A stretch of 64,000 bases of DNA from Chlorops oryzae (lineage: Eukaryota > Arthropoda > Insecta > Diptera > Chloropidae): the NCBI GenBank assembly GCA_020466095.1, contig CM035806.1, forward strand, positions 56,812,916 through 56,876,915, read 5' to 3'. Made by a program: the position numbers and the translations under genes. The notes below the pieces were generated by a model. It was not told the DNA's origin. It did not search any database and saw only the letters and a program-made list of their open reading frames with translations. This document shows positions 23,499-34,426 of this stretch, in pieces (positions within the stretch are counted from its first letter, which is position 1; each line of letters begins with the position of its first letter).

Positions 23499-23942
23499 AG
23501 GCTGGGTGTCGCATACAGCTGAAACTGAAACTGAATTTTTCGGTTCATGCTTTTTCAGTTCTGAAACAGCAACTGAATGTTGCTTGGGTTTCAAGATACA
23601 GCTAAAACTGAGGGTAAATTTTATCTCTTTCGAGATTAAATTTTAATTTTCTCTCCATGTCGTTGCGATAAAATTAATTTTTCACAATTAAAAAAGAAAC
23701 AACGCGTGCGACAGTATCGACAGCTGTCGAATTTGACATGTCAAAAATCACATTTCAGACGGAAACCGACTGAAATTCAGTCAAAAGTACTTTTTTCAGT
23801 TCCGTTGCTAATGTACTGAATTCGGTTCCAGTCAGCAGCGACTAAAAAATGGGATTCAGCTGCTGAATTCAGCTGCTATTCAGTTTCAGTCACAAGTGTA
23901 TGGAATTCAGTTTCAGTTTCAGCTGTATGCGACACCCAGCCT
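23499..23942. mobile_element. PIF/Harbinger-type miniature element, 444 bp
   Basis: Perfect terminal inverted repeats of about 38 bp start AGGCTGGGTGTCGCATACAG and continue with runs of TGAAACTGAAACTGAAT. TAA flanks both sides (23496-23498 and 23943-23945). A 3-bp TWA duplication is typical of PIF/Harbinger. The interior is rich in CAGTT/AACTG words and has no coding capacity. Confidence 0.85.
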
Positions 23943-25587
23943 TAAAGGATTTTCCAAAACAACCCAATTGGGATTTTCGTATAGGTACATAACATAACTC
24001 AACTTTGAATAGAAAAATCAACTTGTTTTTCGTTTCGAAAAGCAATAATGACTAGATTGATTTGAAATATTTTGTCAGGGAAAAATAAAGATAGGATTAA
24101 ATTTTGCTTAATTCCATAGTTCACCATAGTTAGGCATTCCCTTTAAATTGGGCCTTCTCTTTTTTGTAAGCTTTGTCTAATACTTCCTACAAGGCCTACG
24201 TTTTCTCTAACAATCAACAAAAAACAAACAATGTCCAATTCTGTCTCTCAGGGGCTTAAAGGTTTGGTATTTATCAAAAACTTACGTGTGCAAAATTTGA
24301 TGAAGATTAACCAAAGTTTAGAAGTGGCGCAATGGCCTCAAAACTAAAAAATTAGAGCTTTTCATTTTTCAAATAGCCATAACTTAAGAACTTTTTTTCC
24401 TAGGTATGTGCAATCTTTTAAGGACCTTATTAATTTTCAAAGGTGCACCTTTCTTCCAAAGGTCACAAAACCCTATCTCTACACATACAAAAAAAATTCT
24501 CAAACAAAAACTGTTTTTTGAAAGAAAAATGTTTTCTGCATTTTACGGAATAATCTCCGACAGAAAAAACATCCATTATCAGTCCCACTTATTTTCAATA
24601 GGGGAATCTTTTTCACCTAAGCCGCGAAACTCTATCTCAACAAGGTAATGGACTTACCATAGAAAAATTGGAAAAAAGTTTTCTCTTTTCCTTAACGGGG
24701 CCAATGTCAATCTGAGAAAGGCGATAATGATGCGGGACTTATTATTTCTCAATACGGAAACATTTTCGATTGTTTATCTTACTGAGCTACTCTAAAATCT
24801 TAAGATAGCACACATTCAAAATTGGTCATATTTCATGGTGCTGGAATTTAACGAAAACAACGTTGCTCAAAGCTCGTTTTGTTACATATGATTAAATACA
24901 CAATAAGATATTGATGTGCATCAAAAAATTTATTAAAATCATTGTAGTTTTAAATTAATTAATAAATGAAAAATAGCACTACTTATTTATAATAAATACG
25001 TTTTAGGTGTTGGAGCATTTTTAGTAGCACAAATGTGCAAAAAAGGACACTTAATAAGCTTGAAAAATATAAACAAACATAAATTATGTAAGCCTCAGCT
25101 ATTTCGAATTGTGTGTCAAAGTTTTCATGCTTTTTAATGGAAAATTGCGTCCCTCAAAATATTTCCACATTCAAAACGTATTTATTTTCAAATTAGAATT
25201 GCTCATGTGGTTTTCTTAATTATTTATAGATTCGAATGATATTAATACATTTTTTGATGCACATCAAATTGTGTATTTAATCATATGTTAGAAGGCGAGC
25301 TTTAAGCAATGGTGTTTTCATTATTTTCATTTCCAGCACCATGAAATATGACCAATTTTGAGTGTGTGCTATCTTAAGCTATTAGAATAGCTCAGTATGA
25401 TAAACAATCGAAAATGTTTCCTTACTGAGAAAAAATAAGTCCCGCGTCATTGTCGCCTTTCTCAGATTGGCATAGGCCTCGTTGAGGACAAGAGAAAATT
25501 TTTCCCCAATTTTTCTATGGTAAGTCCATTACCTTGTTGAGATAGAATCTCACGACTAAGGTTATAGTTTCCCGTATTGAAAATAAG

Positions 25588-26964
25588 CAGGGACCGTAAC
25601 TGTAATAAGAGATATTAAAAAAGCTATATAATAATTATTATTTTGAAACTTAAAAAAAAAAAAAATCCAATTAAAACAAGTATTTTTTAACTGAAAAGAA
25701 AAAAATTAGAATGAAAGTCTTAAAAAGAGATTTTTATTTTGCGAGCCAAAAATAACAGTTATTAAAGATTTTTATTTTTTCAGTCCCATTTAACTGTTAT
25801 CTTGCAACTTTTATTTAAAAGTCCGAAAATAAAAGTTATTTTCGGATTTTTATTTTTTCTGTTGAAAATAAAAATCCCTTTTTATGTAATTTCTAAAATA
25901 ACGGGAAAAATTAATTTTTGTTTCTTTCAATGCACAAAAAATGACATAAAGTTTCATATAATTTTCCCGTTTTTTCGTGTTTTTCCCGAAAACTTCTACT
26001 TATATGGATATTTTTAGAATGCAAAGACTTCGAAATCAATTACTTTAGGTATACCCAGCTCGCAGCATCTTTTAAAGTCAAAGCTTAGCCTTGGATATAC
26101 GCATATGATTTTGATTTTTTATTTTATTTCAATTCATTGTTTTCCGTGGCTGGATGATATGGGGTATACAAAGATAACAACCCAGCAGGAAAAGTTCGCA
26201 TGACATCACCTATGCTTTCAGCGTGACATCGGAGCCGATACCCCTGACAATTTGTAAGACACTTTTAGTGACATTTCTACACAAACGGGATAGGCCATCA
26301 CCAATGACATTGTCATCGCAGAGCGCTGTTCGCTGTCGTGTGCTCACTTCTCTTTATTTTTCTCTGCGTCTCGTTTTGGTTCTATTTATAGATTTTTTTT
26401 GAACAATTGCTGATTGCGCTTGTTGAGGATTGAACTCTGGTCTCTCGGGTGTTAGGCCAATACGCATCCCCTAAGCTTCGACAGGCAGCATTTCAGTTTT
26501 CGGAAAAACCACCTAATTATATGAAACTTTATGTCTTTTTTTGTGCATTGAAAGAAACAAAATTTATTTTTTTCCGTTATTTTAGAAATTACTTAAAAAG
26601 GATTTTTATTTTCAACAGAAAAAATAAAAATCCGAAAATAACTTTTATTTTCGGACTTTTAAATAAAAGTTGCAAGATAACAGTTAAATGGGACTGAAAA
26701 AATAAAAATCTTTAATAACTGTTATTTTTGGCTCGCAAAATAAAAATCTCTTTTTAAGACTTTCATTCTAATTTTTTTCTTTTCAGTTGAAAAATAACTG
26801 TTTTAGTTGGATTTTAGGATTTTTATTTAATATCATCACGGATTTCGACAGTTAGTTTCAATGCGATCCCTTCCATATATTAATCTTCAGCCTCCGATGT
26901 CTTGAAAGTGATGATTTTTTTGCCTTTCTTTTTTTCCATAACAGTTATTTAACTACGATCCCTG
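25588..26964. mobile_element. hAT-type foldback element inserted in the palindrome, 1377 bp
   Basis: The ends are CAGGGACCGTAAC and the complement of CAGGGATCGTAG. Exact 8-bp duplications AAAATAAG lie at 25580-25587 and 26965-26972. Arms of about 350 bp (about 25635-25985 and 26500-26845) are nearly perfect inverted copies and are rich in AAAATAAAAATC words. The loop of about 500 bp contains a tRNA-like head. No transposase is visible, so it is non-autonomous. Confidence 0.9.
26180..26480 (-). repeat. Possible tRNA-derived SINE in the hAT loop
   Basis: On the minus strand, GCTTAGGGG (26476-26468) resembles a Pol III A box and GTTCAATCC (26435-26427) a B box, about 32 bp apart, as in tRNA-derived SINE heads. 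The body would run leftwards to about 26180. No tail or target duplication could be fixed. Confidence 0.4.
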
Positions 26965-27308
26965 AAAATAAGTGATACTGGATATTTTTTCTTTCAGAGG
27001 TAAGATTAACCCGTAAAATGCAGAAAACTTTTTTCTTTCAAAAACAGTTTTTGCTTGAGAAATTTTTTTATGTGTAGAGATAGGGTTTTGTGACCTTTGG
27101 AAGAAAGGTGCAGCCTTGAAAATTAATAAGGTCCTTTCAGCATTGTACATACCTAGGAAAAGTATTATCTTAAGTTATGGCTATTTGAAAACTTAAAATT
27201 ACTAATTGTTTAGCTTTGAGGCCATTGCGCCACCTCTTAGCTTTGCTTAATCTTCATCAAATTTGGCACACGTAAGTTTTTGATTCTTACCGTTATTTTA
27301 GGCCCCTG

Positions 27309-27919
27309 GGAACGAAGAATTTTCACCATCTCCAAAAATAGCCACCTTAGTGTATATATACGTATAATTTACCAACCAAAATGGCTTAAAACTTTAATGC
27401 TCCTTCAATCTTTCCGTTTCGTGGTTTCCATCTGAATTACAGTAGCGAGCAGGTGTCGATACATGTTAGTCTAATTTGACTTTCAGTGTCCATAGAACTA
27501 TTAAAGCTACCACAATCGATCTGGACTTTTTAATATGTAATTCTTCATTTATATCCGAATAAGGATACCTAAAAATTTATCTCAAAAGATTATCGAAAAA
27601 ATAATTTTTATGGCATTTAAAAGAAAAATCCAATGTATCCATTTTTGCACGTTTAGCTTCGTCTGTTAGGTAACTCTTGTTTTCCGAAAGAAAAAAAAGG
27701 AATGAGAGCTGATTTCCGCTTCATAGTATTTATTCGTTATGTTATTACTTTTGGAAACGTCAATTTCCAACATAAAATGAGAAAAATTTCCGAAAATATC
27801 TAGAAACAAGTAGTAAAATTTACGCAAAACCAACTTATTTGTCACCGAACAATGCTGCATGTTCGAAGAAGAGGAAATGATACTGCACCTGAAAATAACA
27901 AATCAAAGCTACTGTTAGG
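27309..27919. other. AT-rich sequence, nothing recognised
   Basis: No identifiable gene or repeat; one 64-codon antisense frame lacks any domain. Confidence 0.4.
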
Positions 27920-28135
27920 GTGATGTCACCTATTGTGGACCCCCTAAGGAAAAGTTTAAATAAAAAGAAGGTCAACCGTGGTTTTTATATACTATTCGTT
28001 AGTCGATATTACTAGGAAACTTTCCATTGTAGTAGAACTTCAAAATGTTGTTTATAAAAGAAAATATTTGTTTTTAAAAAGAGGGTAGAATTTTAGAGGA
28101 GGGAAAATTGCAACCTCCAGTGGACCAGTAGAAAG
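27920..28135. repeat. Partial reverse copy of the 11-12 kb repeat
   Basis: Shares, in reverse orientation, about 200 bp with 11590-11770, including the CAACCGTGGTTTTTATA and TCGATATTACTAGGAAA words and the GTGGACC-type end. Confidence 0.7.
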
Positions 28136-28678
28136 AAAACTACGCAATGAAAAAAACTACCAAACATCCAAAATGAATTTTCACAAAAAAAAACTACCAG
28201 TTTTGGTTGTTTTTAACCAAATCGACAACGCTGGCCCTAACACTACTCGCTGTGTTTTTTTTAATAGGGACTTCACACGATCTGACCTTTCATCCGACTT
28301 ACTTAGCCAAGTCATCGAGTATCGTATCGTATCGTAACGTGACGTGTCAGCTGATTAAACCGAGTATATGGGAAATGTGTATATGTTACCAGTCATGACG
28401 TATCGTAACGTGATGGACTACATTATTGTATTTTGATTTTTCACGTGAATGCTGATACGTTTAGAAGGAGGAGCCATGAGAAGACAACCTCACAAAATAA
28501 ATAAGTTCGTAAAAACGGCAAGCTTAAAGAATAAGTTATGCAAAATGATTAGCAATGTTAAACCTTCCAAATTTAATGTCGTCAATACAATACATTTTCC
28601 ATCGAACATATTTTGTTTTATAAGCCGCACGCTTTGTCTTTATTTAAAAACAGCTGATACAATGCCGAGTTTCACTAA
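28136..28678. other. Unassigned sequence with a short CGTAT repeat
   Basis: A (CGTAT)n-like run lies at about 28320-28337. Otherwise nothing was recognised. Confidence 0.4.
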
Positions 28679-29086
28679 AGGTGCTCTCACACAATATGTA
28701 TCGAGCAATATAACCTGTCAAATATGCCACAAGCGAAGCTGGCAAGTCGTGTGAATGCAAGAAAGGTGATACATATGACTGAGCCACATGGCTGTGCATC
28801 TTCCTTTATTCGATTTTCAAACTAATTTGATAATCGTATGTGTGCACACGCGAAAACAGCTGTTTTCTTTTAAAAATAAAAATTGCGCGAAATGGAGTCG
28901 GCAAAGCTAAATATAGTTTGCTTTTTAATTAATTGATATTTTTAAAACAAAGGAATTAATCGACATGACATATATGTGTCGTGTGAGTGCAAAAAAGACA
29001 ATGCATGTTCCAAACCAATTTTGACAGGAATACGGAATGAAAATTGAGAGGTCATATTGCTCGACACATATGGTGTGAGAGCACCT
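28679..29086. mobile_element. PIF/Harbinger-type miniature element, 408 bp
   Basis: Inverted ends begin AGGTGCTCTCACAC and match for about 44 bp with a few differences. They are flanked by TAA at 28676-28678 and 29087-29089. No coding capacity. Confidence 0.82.
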
Positions 29087-30113
29087 TAACTGCTACCTTT
29101 CAGAAACGTCAGGTTGCGATGCAATACACGCGGTTACTGTTTCAAGCTTTATTTGGCTATGAAAAAAACGAAATTAGTGGCAACTCTGATTAACAAACAA
29201 CATTCGATCATTAACTGTTCGCGAGAACGCACGGGTTTTTGCAAGTATTACAGTATGGGAAAGCCTGTCAAAATGCTATATGGCTCCAAATGTCAAACAA
29301 ACCGAAAACTTATCGCCGCGTAAGATCAACCAACCGATCGCGTCGCGTAATTCCACTCCTCCAATAAAAAGGATCCAGATTACGCAGCATCCACACAACT
29401 TCACCAGAGTAGCAATAACCACAGCTACATGCAGCCTCCTAAGGTAAGTGGTTGTTCCATCTATCTTATATCCCATTTTTCGACAAACAAGCGAGCGTGA
29501 TACAATTGCTTCGTTGAATTTTCATTTCTCTGCATTGCAATTCGTAAGTCGTCGGTAAACCTAAACTTTTCAAGCCGAGAGTTCCTACTCAAATATCTGG
29601 TTCACACAAAAGACATGGTGCGACATGGTGACTTTAGTTAAAAGTAAAGATTTGTATGAATTGCCGAATGCATATCCACAATACCGGGTATGCCATGCCA
29701 TAATCAAAAGCAACGACTTGACATACGTAAATCATCCCCATTTTTTTTTTTGGCATGGCATGCAAGGTCTAGGCACTACAGCAAAAACTACAACTCGAAC
29801 CAAAACAACAAAGACCTTTGAGAGTCAAACGAAAGGGATAGTCAAAATGTTCTATATGGTCCAAAATCGGCTAAGTTATAAATTAACAAAAATTTACAAA
29901 AATTTTTAAACATTTGTTGTTATTGGCATAAGTTTACTTTATGTGCTTTGCAGGGAGGAGGATATCTTGAATTAGATTTTGGGGGTCGCATCTAGATAAG
30001 AAGATATTGCGATTTCAAATTTGTATGAAAACACTTTGAAAACTGACCTAACGTCACGGTTGCAGTGCTTGTTTTGGCGCCAAAACTAGCTCTTTATTTT
30101 TTATTTTCTCTTA
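29087..30113. other. Unassigned sequence
   Basis: Short open frames (for example 29625-29909) show no domain. No repeat termini were recognised. Confidence 0.4.
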
Positions 30114-30495
30114 TGCTATAAACAGAATAAGGGCGTAAGCGAACAATCGCCGGGCGAATACGCCGAAGAATTCGCGCGGGTGAACACAATGACAGCGAAT
30201 GGCGAGCTCATACTGTTTTCGGAAAAATATGATTGAAAATATAAGTCATTGCCAGCAGAAAGTATAAATCCTCATTTTCGAAACAAAAGCTAAAAGATTT
30301 TATACAAATGCATATGTTTTCTGATGTGTAAATTCTGCTATTCGCCAGTCGCCGGCGCTATCATTAGAATTAGATCTATTGCGGCGTTTTGACGCGGCGA
30401 AATTCGCTGTGTGTGGGCAACCTCGTATGACGGTGTGTATTTTAAGCAACGACGTCGAGCGTATATTCGCTGGTGCCCTTATTCTGTTTATAGCA
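30114..30495. mobile_element. PIF/Harbinger-type miniature element, 382 bp
   Basis: A perfect 21-bp inverted terminus starts TGCTATAAACAGAATAAGGG. TTA flanks both sides (30111-30113 and 30496-30498). The arms are rich in GCGAA/TTCGC words. No coding capacity. Confidence 0.8.
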
Positions 30496-31154
30496 TTACC
30501 TGTATTTGACGTTTGCCCCGTTCGTGCAGGGTTGGTTTTTTAAATACATTAATATAATATAATTATGCATCTCTGATCTATGTTTGATTTTAAGCATATA
30601 GGACTGTAGGTCTAACTCTTCTTCTTCCTAATCCCTGCAATATGTTAGAGCTACGCTGCTTCAACAAAGGCATAAAGCATGAGGAAAAGAGAAGCATGCA
30701 ATGGCAGCGAAATCTTTAGCTCTGCTGTGTTGAAATGCATTGCCACTTTTATTTATAATTTTGGGAGATTTTCGAGCACATTACATATAAAATATCTACC
30801 AAACTCATAAAATCATATGAAAAGCTTGAAAAACATAAAAATAATAAAGGAATCTCAATATCAAGGAGAAATATAAATTGTTTTTTTGTCCTACCCTGTC
30901 CACATAACTTTTTGATCAAACTATTTCAGCAAAAATGCTTAATTCTATGTACAATCAAATTCGTAGCTCTAGTCAAAATGTATGTCAATTTATTACAAAC
31001 TGAAAACATTCGTGCGCATTAAGCAAAAACATATCGTAATACATTTAATAAAGTTTCAATTATGAACTTTTCAAGCAATATAAAAAACCGAGCCGACGCC
31101 GTGTTTCTTTGATAATTTTCTCGCAAGTGGCATCATAGTGCCACTTTGTGTCTA
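30496..31154. other. AT-rich sequence, nothing recognised
   Basis: No domain, repeat terminus or RNA gene was identified. Confidence 0.4.
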
Positions 31155-31300
31155 CCCGTATTGTTGTTGGTAGCTTTCAGGTGAATTTCTCGAAAGAGTT
31201 GAATTTCCTATTCCTGCTCAAGGTTTTTGTTGGTAGCTTTTTGGTGAATTTCTCGAAAGAGTTAAATTTCCTATACCTGCCTAATGGTGAATTTCTTATT
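31155..31300. repeat. Short tandem duplication, unit about 70 bp
   Basis: The text GGTGAATTTCTCGAAAGAGT followed by an AATTTCCTAT word occurs twice (about 31180 and 31242), each preceded by TTGTTGGTAGCTTT. A third partial GGTGAATTTCTT lies at 31286. Confidence 0.75.
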
Positions 31301-31748
31301 AGCGGCAGAGGCTTTTCGACGTCGACAGTTAGACCTACAGTCCTACATGATTTTAAGTACATTTTATATCAACATTAAAAAAAAACTTAAGTAACAAGTT
31401 CATTATATAATAATAAAAAAAAAATTAAAAAAGGAAAATCAAAATAAGAAAAAAATCAATCCTCAAATTTTTTACTTTAATACTTCCCCAACAAATTCCC
31501 CGTCTTAACACGCCGAAAGAAGAAAGCGAACTAAGCAAATGTCAAAATTCTGCTCGCAGCGAACTTCATGTTTGACACAACGAAAGATAGCAAAACGGAA
31601 TTGCCGAGTGCGGGCAATTCTAAAATGGGCAATTTTTCTCTACCCCCCGCGCTTTGTCTCGCCTATAAAAAAAATGCCGGCAATAATTGCCCTAATGTAA
31701 AAGGGCACGATCAGAAGCTAAATGTGCAGCTTATTAACTGATTGATAA
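31301..31748. other. Unassigned sequence
   Basis: AT-rich then slightly GC-richer sequence without recognisable genes. Confidence 0.4.
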
Positions 31749-32425
31749 CACCGGCACACAAAAAAAAAGTTCTGAACTCGGAAAGAGAGGTACCCTCCGT
31801 TATGTTTTTTGGGGTGCAGAACACGAATCTGAGGTCAGATTTTTACCACCACCCCCAGTTTTCGCCCGACCACCCCTAGGAACCCCCCAAAGGGTCAAAT
31901 TTTTATAATGGGTTACTTCCTAATTTTGACGTACATAACGTGCCCGTTTTTGTTCAAATGAATGTGTGCCCGGGGTAGGGTGGGAGGGGTATGTGGTGAG
32001 GGGTGTGGTAGTGATGAGGGGTGTAGAAGCATAATAGAGTGCGGTGGGAAAATTTGGAGCTCAGATTCGCTTTGCGCACATCAAAAAACTTCATATGGGA
32101 TACGTCATTTCATTTTCTATGTATTCGATTAATTTCACCCCCCGGGGGAGGGGTGCTGTGGAGCTTTTAGCCAAAATTCAGGGTCGTGGATAAATTTTGA
32201 CCTCAGATTTGTCTTAAGACCACCAACAAACTTAAGGGGGGTACTTGATTCCATTTCTTATATATCAAAAAAATTTCACCCTTTGGGGGGTTCATGGGTG
32301 GCTGGGGCGAAAACTGGGGGTGATGGAAAAAATCTGTCTTCAGATTCGTGTTCTGCACGCCAAAAAACATAACGGAGGGTACCTCTCTTTCCGAGTTCAG
32401 AACTTTTTTTTTTTGTGTGCCGGTG
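31749..32425. mobile_element. PIF/Harbinger-type miniature element with ~170-bp inverted ends
   Basis: Termini start CACCGGCACAC and remain inverted-complementary for about 170 bp, through GTTCTGAACTCGGAAAGAG and CCTCCGTTATGTTTTTTGG. TAA flanks at 31746-31748 and 32426-32428. Symmetrical short open frames in the arms are not genes. Confidence 0.85.
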
Positions 32426-33670
32426 TAATGCTTGTTCTGAACCAATTTTTTAAATTAATCTGTTTTTGATATAAAATATATTTTGGATCCTTTCTCGTCA
32501 AATAAGCTCTTTTTTTGAATTGTCCTGGCACTTTTTTAGTTTTTTATTTTTATGAGAATTTTATGGCAGTGCTGCCAGACCTTACCTTTTAAATAAACTT
32601 ACCAATCGGTAGATTTAACTAGTTATTGTTGGGGCATATCTTCAGTTTATGTGGCCGTTCGAGTTCGCGCACGAAATTTGGTACACACACGTAAAATGAT
32701 GCGCTGATTCCAAATATGAAGTTAGAATTTGTCGGTCGCACTTAGTTCTCGAATTATTACCACCACCCCCAATTTTCGCCCGACCACCCCTAGGAACCCC
32801 CCAAAGGGTAAAATTTTTATAATGGGTTACTTCCTAATTTTGACGTACATAACGTGCCCGTTTTTGTTCAAATGAATGTGTGCCCGGGGTAGGGTGGGAG
32901 GGGTATGGGGTGAGGGGTGTGGTAGTGATGAGGGGTGTAGAAGCATAATAGAGTGCGGTGGGAAAATTTGGAGCTCAGATTCGCTTTGCGCACATCAAAA
33001 AACTTCATATGGGATACGTCATTTCATTTTCTATGTATTCGATTAATTTCAACCCCCGGGGGAGGGGTGCTGTGGAGCTTTTAGCCAAAATTCAGGGTCG
33101 TGGATAAATTTTGACCTCAGATTTGTCTTTAGACCACCAACAAACTTAAGGGGGGTACTTGATTCCATTTCTTATATATAAAAAAAATTTCACCCTTTGG
33201 GGGGTTCATGGGTGGCTGGGGCGAAAACTGGGGGTGATGGAAAAAATCTGTCTTCAGATTCGTGTTCTGCACCCCAAAAAACATAACGGAGGGTACCTCT
33301 CTTTCCGAGTTCAGAACTTTTTTTTTTTGTGTGCCGGTGTAATGCTTGTTCTGAACCAATTTTTTAAATTAATCTGTTTTTGATATAAAATATATTTTGG
33401 ATCCTTTCTCGTCAAATAAGCTCTTTTTTTGAATTGTCCTGGCACTTTTTTAGTTTTTTATTTTTATGAGAATTTTATGGCAGTGCTGCCAGACCTTACC
33501 TTTTAAATAAACTTACCAATCGGTAGATTTAACTAGTTATTGTTGGGGCATATCTTCAGTTTATGTGGCCGTTCGAGTTCGCGCACGAAATTTGGTACAC
33601 ACACGTAAAATGATGCGCTGATTCCAAATATGAAGTTATAATTTGTCGGTCGCACTTAGTTCTCGAATTA
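31843..33670. repeat. 914-bp direct tandem duplication
   Basis: 31843-32756 and 32757-33670 are head-to-tail copies at an offset of exactly 914 bp. I counted fewer than about a dozen substitutions. The second copy carries the miniature element without its left terminus (32757-33339) plus the same 3' flank. Confidence 0.95.
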
Positions 33671-33911
33671 TCGCGATTTAAAATTTATATGAAATTGTAT
33701 GAAAAGTGTAAACAAACAGTTTGTCATAACAGAAACACTGTTGCCAGACTGTATTTTATATATAAATCTGACGAATGGTAGATTTTTAGCTGCCGATGAG
33801 TAGATTTCAAGGTGATTCCCGTATATGGGCACGAAATAAACAAAAAATCACACACACACACACACACACCTACATACAAGGGGTCAAGGGGTGTGTATAT
33901 ACAAGGCAACG
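33671..33911. other. Short spacer with a (CA)n microsatellite
   Basis: A CACACA run lies at about 33850-33869. The sequence leads into the 5' region of the R1/LOA-type LINE. Confidence 0.6.
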
Positions 33912-34426
33912 CTTCTGATTAACTTCAACCCGGCGAAGGTCAGCAGCTATCCTTGTCCCTGGACACACCAAGTCGATTCTCACCTCCACGCGGTGGCCCC
34001 CGGATAAGCTCAAAAACAATCCGTTCGAGAGCTAACTAACGAGATCGGCGGCTGTAGACTCTGTCTATGGCTATGACGGACCGGAATGTACCTGGAAAAT
34101 GACTTTGATACGGAAGGAAATGACGAACTTGGGCTGGTGAGAATGTCATTCTGGAACTTTAGTAGATAGAAGTGACACTCTATCGAAATGGCTTCTGGGC
34201 TAATGGCGTTCTTGCCTCCGTCTCGTTAAAACCCTGGCAGGCCTCGAGAAACGCTCTTTTCATCGTCATCATTAGGTTGGTGGTGCAGGCACAGATGTGT
34301 ATTTTTTCCTGTCTAGTACCGATCCGGCTCTGAACGTACTCTCTCATGAGGAGGTACGTCAACCCTCGCACGGAACTCCCTGAATAGCAAAGATAACCAT
34401 GGGATCTACAGGTAACTGCACATCCG

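Larger units (their letters stand above)
24249..27308. mobile_element. Long palindromic hAT-like element interrupted by a second one
   Basis: The two ends, CAGGGGCTTAAA at 24249 and the complement ending CCCCTG at 27308, begin arms that match for about 690 bp with moderate divergence. The left arm is 24249-24935. The right arm is 25240-25587 plus 26965-27308. A loop of about 300 bp lies at 24936-25239. Without the insert at 25588-26964 it is about 1.7 kb. CAGGGGC resembles hAT ends, but a matching 8-bp flank duplication was not found. Confidence 0.8.

Noticed and set aside
24406..27150. Two similar short peptides on opposite strands (24406-24648 and 26953-27150)
   Set aside because: They are the two arms of the hAT-type palindrome read in opposite directions, not a gene family.
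32203..33383. Pairs of duplicated short open frames
   Set aside because: They arise from the inverted arms of a miniature element plus the 914-bp tandem duplication.
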